The translations under genes were made by a program, and so were the position numbers. From Terripilifer sp031921685 (GTDB lineage Bacteria > Pseudomonadota > Alphaproteobacteria > Rhizobiales > Beijerinckiaceae): a stretch of 64,000 bases of DNA. This document shows, piece after piece, positions 52,685 through 60,060 of the stretch. The notes under the pieces are model-generated. The model was not told where the DNA came from, did no database searches, and was given only the letters and a program-made list of their open reading frames with translations. The stretch is from contig NZ_JAPDHU010000001.1 in assembly GCF_031921685.1 (NCBI RefSeq), positions 2,170,001 through 2,234,000 on the forward strand. Reading direction: 5' to 3'. Position 1 is the stretch's first letter; every line of letters begins with the position of its first letter.

Positions 52685-53617
52685 ATGAAAATTCTGTTCT
52701 TCAACGATTGGCGTCTGGGTGTCCTCAAAGGGACCGATACGGTCGTGGATGTCGGTGCCTATGTGACGGGGCTCATCACATCGGGCCCGCATGATCTGAT
52801 CAATCAGGTGATCGCCCACTTCGATGCGTTTCGGCCGCAGTTCGAAAAGGCACTGACCCAGGATGTCGGGTTCCCGCTGTCGTCGGTGACGTTGCTGCCA
52901 CCGTTGCCGCGCCCCATCAATATCGATTGCATGGCCGTCAACTATATGGAGGACGGCACGCGGGCGGAGCCGGCGGCGATCAACGCTTTTCATAAATCGC
53001 CTTTCGCGATCATCGGGCCAGGCGAAACCATGGTGTTGCCGGACATTCCGGCAACCGTTTTCGAAGGCGAGGCGGAGATCGCTTTGGTCATCGGCAAACG
53101 CGCGACGAATGTCCCAGCTTCGGAAGCCATGTCCTACATCTTTGGCTATGTGAATTTCATCGACGGTTCGGCGCGTGGCGTGCAGGCGGCCAACCAGTCC
53201 TTCTATCAGATGAAATCTCGCGACACGTTCGCGCCGATCGGGCCGTGGATCGTCACCGCCGATGAAATCGCCGATCCGCAGAACCTACAGGTCAAACTGT
53301 GGAACAACGGCGTGTTGAAGCAGGACTACAACACCAATGACATGGCCCATAAGATTCCGCGCTGTATCGAATTCGTCAGCTCGATCCATACGTTGGAGCC
53401 CGGCGACATTCTGGCGCTCGGCACCAATCATCGCGGCCTGCATGCCTTCCAGGACAACGATCAAGTGGAAATGGAGGTCGAGGGGCTTGGCCGGCTCGCC
53501 ATCGTCGTGAAGGACGATTTGAAGCGCACCTGGCCGCGCGAAACCCGCTTGCAGCGGCAGAACAACGGGCTCGATCCGATGGCGCCGCAGCTTTCCGGCA
53601 AACACGCCAAAGCTTGA
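52685..53617 (+). CDS. fumarylacetoacetate hydrolase family protein
   Basis: A 310-residue FAH-fold enzyme. Metal ligands are the Glu pair in FEGEAEIALVIGKRATNV and the following Asp in VNFIDGSARG; it has the Lys/Thr elements QMKSRDTFAPIGPWIVT. Members hydrolyse or decarboxylate C-C bonds in aromatic or dicarboxylate breakdown. The TauE-type permease gene follows by 31 bases, suggesting a shared substrate. Confidence 0.9.
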   Translation: MKILFFNDWRLGVLKGTDTVVDVGAYVTGLITSGPHDLINQVIAHFDAFRPQFEKALTQDVGFPLSSVTLLPPLPRPINIDCMAVNYMEDGTRAEPAAINAFHKSPFAIIGPGETMVLPDIPATVFEGEAEIALVIGKRATNVPASEAMSYIFGYVNFIDGSARGVQAANQSFYQMKSRDTFAPIGPWIVTADEIADPQNLQVKLWNNGVLKQDYNTNDMAHKIPRCIEFVSSIHTLEPGDILALGTNHRGLHAFQDNDQVEMEVEGLGRLAIVVKDDLKRTWPRETRLQRQNNGLDPMAPQLSGKHAKA

Positions 53618-53648
53618 TCATAAAGGTTGGTCTCGGGGGTTTGATCGT

Positions 53649-54416
53649 ATGGCTGATTTTCTCGGCGTGCCGGATACGGGCGCTTTATTGTTTTTTGGCT
53701 TGAGTTTTGCGTCTTTCGCCACCGCTTTCATCGGCGTTTTCACGGGCACGGCGGGCGGTTTGATCCTGCTGGCATTGATGGCGATGGTGATGCCACCGGC
53801 GGCGCTGGTGCCTGTTCACACGGTGGTGCAATTGGGCGCCGGCGTCACGCGAACGATGATCATGTGGCGCTGGGTGATGCGGGCGACGTTGCTGCCTTTC
53901 ATCGTCGGCGCGGCTATTGGCGCTGGGCTCGGCGCGAAAGCCTTCGTCTCCATGCCGACCTCGGCCACCATGGGTATTCTCGGCATCTTCATTCTGATCG
54001 TCACCTGGCTGCCGAAGCTCGGGCGCATGGGCGCGCAGAGCAGCCGTTTCGCCGCCGTTGGTTTCGTTGCCACCTTCGTTGGCGTGTTCGTCAGCGCCAC
54101 CGGCACTTTGGTGGCGCCCTTCGTCGCCAGCGCGGCGCCGGACCGGCGCAATCACGCGGCCACGCTCGGCGCCTTGATGAGCTTCGTGCATATTCTGAAA
54201 ATGGCCGCTTTCGCCATGATCGGCTTCGCCATCACCGCCTATATTCCCTTGATGGCGGCGATGATCGTCACGGGCGCCGCCGGCAATTGGCTGGGCGAAG
54301 TGGCGCTCAACCACACCAGCGAACAGCGCTTTCGCCTGATCTTGCAGGTCGGCCTGACGGTGCTGGCACTGAAACTGCTTTATGACGCCATTCGACAGTC
54401 GGGTTGGCTTGGATAA
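53649..54416 (+). CDS. TauE/SafE family membrane permease
   Basis: A 255-residue protein with about eight membrane segments, two related halves and the TauE motif (FTGTAGGLILLALMAMVMPP; AIGAGLGAKAFV). The family exports sulfite, sulfoacetate or related anions. It could serve the sox cluster 3 kb away, but its partner is more likely the FAH enzyme upstream. Convergent with the GntR gene. Confidence 0.88.
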   Translation: MADFLGVPDTGALLFFGLSFASFATAFIGVFTGTAGGLILLALMAMVMPPAALVPVHTVVQLGAGVTRTMIMWRWVMRATLLPFIVGAAIGAGLGAKAFVSMPTSATMGILGIFILIVTWLPKLGRMGAQSSRFAAVGFVATFVGVFVSATGTLVAPFVASAAPDRRNHAATLGALMSFVHILKMAAFAMIGFAITAYIPLMAAMIVTGAAGNWLGEVALNHTSEQRFRLILQVGLTVLALKLLYDAIRQSGWLG

Positions 54417-54424
54417 GCTCGTTA

Positions 54425-55153
54425 CTATTTAAGCCCCAGTTTGTCCTTCAGGCTTAGTTTGTCGTTGTCGCGGTTGAAGGAAATGTGGCTCTCGAGTTCA
54501 AGCAGATGCTGTTCCATCAGTTCGATGGCGCGGCCGACTTCGCCTGATTCCATGCAGTTGGCGATGCTGGCGTGCTCGTCATGTTCGCAGGAGGCGTTGC
54601 CCCACGGCTGATACACCGCCACGATGAGGGAACAGCGCGAGACGATTTCCTGGAGATAGGTCTCCAGGATCGGATTCTTGGCTAAGGCCGCTACTTTCAG
54701 ATGGAAGGCACTAGCGAGACGGGCCCAAGAGGGTTGGTCGAAGCGGTGCATCGCCTCATGTTCGTCGTGAAGCTGTTGGCGCAGTCTTGCATAGTCGTCG
54801 GCCGTGGCATTGCGCGCGGCGAGCTTCACCAGCGCGGCTTCAAGCGCGCGGCGTGCTTCGAAAATCTGCCGGGTTTCTTCCGGCGAAGGTGTTGCGACGA
54901 TAGCACCGCGATTGGGGCGCAGTTCGACGATGTGATCATGGGCCAATTTCTGCAGGACGCGGCGCACGAGCGACCGGCTGGCGCCGAAAGCTTCGCAGAG
55001 TTCGTTTTCCGGCAGTTTCGTTCCCGGCGTCAGGCGCTGGTTCATGACGCTGTCGAAAATGGCTTTATAGATCGGCGTTTCATCCGCCGGCATGGCCCGC
55101 CGTATTCCAGGCCCCAGGGTGAACGGCTTGGTGTCCTCCGCTGCGGATGTCAT
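54425..55153 (-). CDS. GntR-family (FCD) transcriptional regulator
   Basis: A 242-residue regulator: N-terminal winged helix (LPENELCEAFGASRSLVRRV, residues ~48-68) and C-terminal FCD effector domain (ARRALEAALVKLAARNATAD; HLKVAALAKNPILETYLQEI). Its ATG overlaps the amidase stop, so it is the last gene of the operon NTF2-deacetylase-amidase-GntR. A matching FadR-type site lies at 57791-57802 upstream of the operon. Confidence 0.92.
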   Translation of the reverse strand: MTSAAEDTKPFTLGPGIRRAMPADETPIYKAIFDSVMNQRLTPGTKLPENELCEAFGASRSLVRRVLQKLAHDHIVELRPNRGAIVATPSPEETRQIFEARRALEAALVKLAARNATADDYARLRQQLHDEHEAMHRFDQPSWARLASAFHLKVAALAKNPILETYLQEIVSRCSLIVAVYQPWGNASCEHDEHASIANCMESGEVGRAIELMEQHLLELESHISFNRDNDKLSLKDKLGLK

Positions 55154-56370
55154 GAAAGCTGCCCCGCGGTCATCAATTGGCATTCGAAAATTTCCTTCGC
55201 CATGCGAACGAGCGCGAGGTCCGATCCGGCCGGCCCCATAATGGATACACCGAGCGGTATGCCTTCGGAAGAACGGAAGGGTATGCTGATCTGCGGCAGG
55301 CCGGAGAGGCCGCCGATACAGGTGATGGCCATGGTGCGCAGGCGAATGGCATCCACGGCGGCAGGATCGGCGTTGCGCAGGGGCGCGAAGCTCGCGGCCG
55401 AGGGAAGGACCAGAAGATTGTCCTGGCCGAGCAGGCTCCGCACCTTGGCGCGAATCTCGGCTGCCTGCCGGCGGGCCTCTGCCGCCGCTTCCGCTGTCAC
55501 CTTGCTGGCGGCCTGCCAGCGGCCGGCGATGGCGGGCGCGAATGTCGGGTTGTGGCCATTGATCCAGTCGCCATGAATCTGCCACCCTTCATAAGCGCCT
55601 GACGTCATGTAGATGCCGCGCCATGCGGCGAGCGTTTGCTCGCTCGCGACCGGTACGGGCTGTGCCGCCGTTTTCAGCATCGTCTCCAGCGTGGCGACCA
55701 CCGCATTGATTGGTCGCGTGAAAATATCGTCGGCTAAAGCGCGGGCATCAGCGGCGATCAGCACACGCGAAGCGTGGAAATCGCTTTCCGGCAACAGCGT
55801 TTCGGCGACTTTCAAAAAGGTTGTTTGATCGTGAGCGAAGAAGGTCGGCGTATCGTAGCTTGGGTGCAGCGGTACCAGGCCGTCGGCCGAGAGCAAACCA
55901 TGGGTGGGGCGCAGGCCGAAGAGCCCGCAATAGCTCGCTGGTACGCGGGTCGATCCGCCCGTGTCCGTGCCAAGGGCGAAGTCGACCAGTTTCGCCGCCA
56001 CCACGGCGGCCGAGCCGCTCGACGAGCCACCCGTCACGCGATCGGGCGCGTTGGCGTTGAGGGGCGTGCCGTAGTGAATGTTGTCGCCGTGCAGGCTGTA
56101 GGCCAGTTCGTCGGTGATGGTTTTGCCGGCGCACGTGGCGCCAGCCGCCAGCAGCGCCGTGACCAAGGGGCTGCTGGTCGTCGGCACCGCATGGGTTGCA
56201 AGCCAGGTGGGATTTCCGGCGCTCGTTGGATGGCCGGCGACGTCGAAGAGGTCCTTCACCGCGAAACGCAATCCCGCCAGCGGGCCGGTCGGAGCGCCGG
56301 CCAGATTGAATTGTCCGTCGGGCATCCATCCGGCAACGGCATCGGCGGGCATTTCGGTCTTATCGGTCAT
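55150..56370 (-). CDS. amidase (amidase-signature family)
   Basis: A 406-residue amidase. The Ser-Ser-Lys triad is visible: Lys39 (AVKDLFD), Ser in GGSSSGSAA (residues 115-122) and nucleophile Ser140 (GTDTGGSTR). It hydrolyses a carboxamide to acid and ammonia; substrate not predictable. ATG 56370 preferred to the longer frame at 56418. It overlaps both its neighbours by 4 bases. Confidence 0.93.
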   Translation of the reverse strand: MTDKTEMPADAVAGWMPDGQFNLAGAPTGPLAGLRFAVKDLFDVAGHPTSAGNPTWLATHAVPTTSSPLVTALLAAGATCAGKTITDELAYSLHGDNIHYGTPLNANAPDRVTGGSSSGSAAVVAAKLVDFALGTDTGGSTRVPASYCGLFGLRPTHGLLSADGLVPLHPSYDTPTFFAHDQTTFLKVAETLLPESDFHASRVLIAADARALADDIFTRPINAVVATLETMLKTAAQPVPVASEQTLAAWRGIYMTSGAYEGWQIHGDWINGHNPTFAPAIAGRWQAASKVTAEAAAEARRQAAEIRAKVRSLLGQDNLLVLPSAASFAPLRNADPAAVDAIRLRTMAITCIGGLSGLPQISIPFRSSEGIPLGVSIMGPAGSDLALVRMAKEIFECQLMTAGQLS

Positions 56371-57284
56371 AGGTCTATTCCAAGGCTTTCGTGGGTCATG
56401 TTCGAGACCTCGGCGCAAATGGCGCCGGGTGTGGTCATCCAGATGTCGCCGGCATCGCGCGCCTGCGCGATATGCTGGAGCGCGCGGCGCAGGTGCCGCA
56501 AGCGGTGCGGCTGCCCGACGATATAGGGATGGAGGGCAATCCCCATGACGAGCGGTTGTCGCCGCGCCTGTTCCAGCATTTCATCAAAATTGTCGACGAT
56601 CATTCGGGCGAAGGCATCGCCTGTCATCAAGCGTCCGACTACCATTGGAATATCGTTGAGTTCCTGCGGGTAGGGGATCGACCACAGACCTTTGCCATCG
56701 CGCGTGCGCATCAATACGGGCTGATCGTCGTGGCACCAATTGAGTGTGTAGCGATAGCCTGTTTCGGCGAGCAGATCCGGGGTGACATGGCTTTCGGAAA
56801 TCCATGGCGACAACCAGCCCGTGGGTGCGACGCCGCTGTGGCGCGTGATCTCCTGATGGCAATGGATCAGCAAAGCCCGTTCGTTGGCTTCGCTATAATC
56901 GGATTGCCGTTCGGCATTGGTGTGGCCATGGCCGACGATCTCATCGCCCCGGGCGACGCAAGCCGCGACCAGTTCGGGGCAATGCTGATAGAGCGCGGTG
57001 TTGATAAGGGCAGCGCTGGGAAGCGACAGATCGTCGAACACTTCGAGACAGCGCCAGGCGCCAACCCGATTGCCATATTCACGCCAGGCGAAATTGAGGA
57101 CGTCGGGGTGTGGCGATGACGGGCCGATATTGGCGCCCAGGCCTTCGCCGAAAGCAAAGTGCTCGATATTGAAGCCGATATAGACGGCCAAGCCTGCGCC
57201 ATTCGGCCAGCGATAGGCCTGCCGATCGGTGATCGGCCGATAGTCAAAGCGTTCATGGGTCCGCAAACTGTCGAAACGGGGCAT
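56367..57284 (-). CDS. polysaccharide deacetylase family protein (PuuE-like)
   Basis: A 305-residue NodB-fold hydrolase with GHGHTNAERQSDYSEANERA and WLSPWISESHVTPDLLAETG, the pattern of PuuE allantoinases and related cyclic-amide hydrolases rather than of sugar deacetylases. No signal peptide, so cytosolic. With the amidase it could open a cyclic amide or ureide and then release ammonia. ATG 57284; the frame is open to 57323. Confidence 0.85.
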   Translation of the reverse strand: MPRFDSLRTHERFDYRPITDRQAYRWPNGAGLAVYIGFNIEHFAFGEGLGANIGPSSPHPDVLNFAWREYGNRVGAWRCLEVFDDLSLPSAALINTALYQHCPELVAACVARGDEIVGHGHTNAERQSDYSEANERALLIHCHQEITRHSGVAPTGWLSPWISESHVTPDLLAETGYRYTLNWCHDDQPVLMRTRDGKGLWSIPYPQELNDIPMVVGRLMTGDAFARMIVDNFDEMLEQARRQPLVMGIALHPYIVGQPHRLRHLRRALQHIAQARDAGDIWMTTPGAICAEVSNMTHESLGIDL

Positions 57285-57286
57285 GG

Positions 57287-57721
57287 TCAGGCCGTCTTTT
57301 CCAGGTTCTGCGTCAGCAGCCATTCGGCGCTGTCGTTCCAGACGTCCATTTCAACGATGAGGCCGTCGCGGAGCACATAGCGATCGACGTAGCGATTGCC
57401 TTCGAAGAGCCGCCCATCCGGCCACGCGCCGTACAATGTGCCTAAACTGTAGACAATCTGCTCATCCGATTGTCCATTATCGACAGTCTCGGTCTTTTCA
57501 ATCCGCTTCTTCACCCAGGCGTATCTTTGTGCATTAAAGGCCGCGCATTCCGCCGGATCGCTCATTTGACGGCCGCCGGTGAAGCGAATCCGTAAATCCG
57601 ACGACGTGTAGCGGCGGGCTGTGACAGGGTCCGGAATCATTAGCATCCGGAGGTATTCGTCAACGATTTCAGCGGCTGATAGCGTGTCCTGGTGGCTCTC
57701 TCGCGGCGATTGAGCGGTCAT
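57287..57721 (-). CDS. NTF2/SnoaL-like protein
   Basis: A 144-residue protein with the NTF2-like cone fold (AAEIVDEYLRMLMIPDPVTA; GLIVEMDVWNDSAEWLLTQN). Members are small enzymes or binding proteins. First gene of the minus-strand operon, 2 bases before the deacetylase gene. Confidence 0.8.
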   Translation of the reverse strand: MTAQSPRESHQDTLSAAEIVDEYLRMLMIPDPVTARRYTSSDLRIRFTGGRQMSDPAECAAFNAQRYAWVKKRIEKTETVDNGQSDEQIVYSLGTLYGAWPDGRLFEGNRYVDRYVLRDGLIVEMDVWNDSAEWLLTQNLEKTA

Positions 57722-57921
57722 TTTCGCATCTCCGGTCCTCTTGTGCTTCGTGCGACGCCTTCAAGAGGCACCAGCAAGCTGCGTGCCACAATTGTAGACA
57801 ATATTTTTCAAGATTGTTGCTTTTAAAATCCAAGATTGCTGACACTGGCACAGGGATTGCCAGGAAGGCTCCGCGCTGTTCATCGCGGCAGGCCTGCGCC
57901 TGCCGCTAGCCGGAGTGTCCC
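57722..57921. promoter_or_regulatory. divergent promoter region with GntR-type operator
   Basis: ATTGTAGACAAT at 57791-57802 is a perfect palindrome and fits the FadR-subfamily consensus TNGTNNACNA. CAAGATTGTTG (57809) and CAAGATTGCTG (57831) are direct repeats 22 bp apart, two helical turns. The region is AT-rich and lies between the amidase operon and the ABC importer, so one regulator (GntR at 54425) could control both. Confidence 0.65.
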
Positions 57922-59118
57922 ATGGCAAACAAGTTGTTGCGTCTTTCCCGACGGCATTTCGTTGGAGGTGTCGTGAGCACCGTTGCGGTTTTGGCCGCGA
58001 CGGCTGGCTTCGCGGCCGAACCGATCAAGATCGGCCTCGTGACCGCTTTGTCCGGTCAATCGGCCCTGGCCGGAGAGGCCATTAGCCGTGGTCTCACCAT
58101 TGCCATCGACGAGATCAATGCCAAGGGCGGTCTCTTGGGCGGCCGCATGATCGAACTGGTACGCCGGGATGACGAAGGCAATCCGGCCAAGGGCGTCACC
58201 GCCGCGCGCGAACTGATCTTCCGTGAGAAGGTCGCCGTTCTCTTCGGTGGTCTCGATACGCCGGTGTCCATGGCGATCGTGCCGATCATCAATCAGGAAA
58301 AGACGCCGTTCATGGGGCCTTGGGCCGCCGGCACCGGTATCACCAAGAATGGCGCCGATCCGAATTTCGCCTTCCGTGTTTCGGCGGTCGACGAGATCGT
58401 AGATGTCGGCATGCTCGATTATGCGCAGAAGACCTTTCAGGCGGCGAAGCCGGGCATGATCCTCGTCAACAATCCCTGGGGCGAATCCAACGAAGTCGGT
58501 CTCAAGGCGGCGCTCGATGCCAAGGGGATGAAAGCGGTCGGCGTCGAAAAATTCCAGGAGAATGATGTCGATCTCGTGCCGCAACTGACGCGGTTGAAAT
58601 CGGCCGGTGCCGATGTCCTCTTCATGGTCGGTAATGTTGGTCCTTCCGCGCAGGTGGTGAAATCGCTCGATCGGATGGGCTGGAAAGTGCCGGTCGTTTC
58701 GCATTGGGGGCCCGCCGGCGGCCGCTTTACGGAACTCGCCGGACCCAATGGCAAGGACGTGCATTTTGTCCAGACCTACAGCTTCTATGGCAAGCAATCG
58801 CCTGTCGGCGAACGGTTGATTGCCGCGCTGAAAGCTAAATATCCGGCGATCAAATCGGTGGCCGACATCACGCCCGCCGTTGGCGTGGCCAATGCTTATG
58901 ACGGCATGCATCTGGCGGCGCTTGCCATTGCGGCGGCTGGTTCGACCGATGGCGATGCGGTTCGTCAGGGGTTCTACAAGATCGGCAGCTATGAAGGGCT
59001 GATCAAAACCTACAAGGCGCCTTTCGCGCCCGGCCGCCATGATGCGATTCAGGCGAACGATTATGTCTGGGCGCAATTCATCGACAACCGCATCGTGCCG
59101 GTTGGTCTCAAGGATTGA
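57922..59118 (+). CDS. branched-chain-type ABC importer, binding protein
   Basis: A 398-residue periplasmic binding protein of the LivK/HAAT family. It has a Tat-like signal (LSRRHFVGGVVSTVAVLAAT) and the type I fold (IKIGLVTALSGQSALAGEAI; LLGGRMIELVRRDDEGNPAK). Ligands of the family include amino acids, amides and urea. The hairpin behind it may set it at a higher level than the permeases. Confidence 0.93.
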   Translation: MANKLLRLSRRHFVGGVVSTVAVLAATAGFAAEPIKIGLVTALSGQSALAGEAISRGLTIAIDEINAKGGLLGGRMIELVRRDDEGNPAKGVTAARELIFREKVAVLFGGLDTPVSMAIVPIINQEKTPFMGPWAAGTGITKNGADPNFAFRVSAVDEIVDVGMLDYAQKTFQAAKPGMILVNNPWGESNEVGLKAALDAKGMKAVGVEKFQENDVDLVPQLTRLKSAGADVLFMVGNVGPSAQVVKSLDRMGWKVPVVSHWGPAGGRFTELAGPNGKDVHFVQTYSFYGKQSPVGERLIAALKAKYPAIKSVADITPAVGVANAYDGMHLAALAIAAAGSTDGDAVRQGFYKIGSYEGLIKTYKAPFAPGRHDAIQANDYVWAQFIDNRIVPVGLKD

Positions 59119-59128
59119 ACGTAACCGA

Positions 59129-59156
59129 GGATACGCGGCTGCGACGCCGCGTATCC
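59129..59156 (+). terminator. intercistronic hairpin behind the binding-protein gene
   Basis: Perfect 11-bp stem GGATACGCGGC / GCCGCGTATCC with a 6-base loop, 10 bases after the stop and without a T-run. Such hairpins protect the upstream mRNA so that binding protein exceeds permease. Confidence 0.7.
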
Positions 59157-59178
59157 CTCTCATGGAATCGGGAAAAGG

Positions 59179-60060
59179 ATGATGCTCGTCACGTCGGCAC
59201 TCATCAGCGGCATCGGGCTGGGGAGCATGTATGGGCTCATCGCCCTTGGCTTCTATGTCACCTATGCCGTTTCGAAGACGGTCAATTTCGCGCAGGGCAG
59301 TTCGATGATGCTCGGCGCGGTATTGACCTTCGCGCTGGCGAAATCCTCCGGCTGGCCGATGCCGCTGGCCATTCTGACCGCACTGATCTTATGCGCCGGC
59401 TATGGGCTGGTGGTCGAGCGGATCGCGGTGCGGCCGTTCGCTAGCCGGGGATCGGATGCCTGGCTGATGGCCACGGTGGCGCTTGGCATCGTCATCGACA
59501 ACATCGTGATGTTCACCTTTGGCAAGGAGCCGCGCAGCCTGGCCTCGCCCTTGGCTCAGAGTTCGCTGGAGATCGGTGGCGTCAGTCTCGGGGTTTATCC
59601 CTTGCAGGTCGTCATCCCGATCGTGGGACACATCCTGGCGCTGCTGTTGCATCTGCTGGCGCAGAAAACCCGCTGGGGTTCGGCACTCCTCGCCGTATCG
59701 CAAAATCCCTCCGCCGCGCGTCTGATGGGCATTCCGATCAAGCGGGCAACCGCTTTGGCTTACGCGGTGTCGACATTGCTGGCGGGTATCGCCGGCATTC
59801 TCATCGCGCCGCTCTTCAACGTGCATTCCGACATGGGCACTTTGTTCGGGCTCAAGGCGTTCGCCGTGGCGATCCTCGGCGGCATCACCAGCCCCTGGGG
59901 CGTGATGATCGCCGGACTGATCTTCGGCCTTGTCGAAAGTCTGGTCACCACTTTGCTGGGGTCTGGTTACACGCAGATCATCACCTTTCTTCTTGTCATC
60001 GTGGCGTTGGCGCTACGTCCCAGCGGGCTCTTCGGGCGCGCGGAGGTCTATAAGGTATGA
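59179..60060 (+). CDS. LivH-type ABC permease
   Basis: A 293-residue permease with about eight membrane helices, GIGLGSMYGLIALGFYVTYA at the start and the LivH loop KAFAVAILGGITSPWGVMIA. ATG 59179 (GAATCGGGAAAAGG is the ribosome-binding region). It overlaps the fused LivM-G-F gene by 4 bases. Confidence 0.94.
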   Translation: MMLVTSALISGIGLGSMYGLIALGFYVTYAVSKTVNFAQGSSMMLGAVLTFALAKSSGWPMPLAILTALILCAGYGLVVERIAVRPFASRGSDAWLMATVALGIVIDNIVMFTFGKEPRSLASPLAQSSLEIGGVSLGVYPLQVVIPIVGHILALLLHLLAQKTRWGSALLAVSQNPSAARLMGIPIKRATALAYAVSTLLAGIAGILIAPLFNVHSDMGTLFGLKAFAVAILGGITSPWGVMIAGLIFGLVESLVTTLLGSGYTQIITFLLVIVALALRPSGLFGRAEVYKV

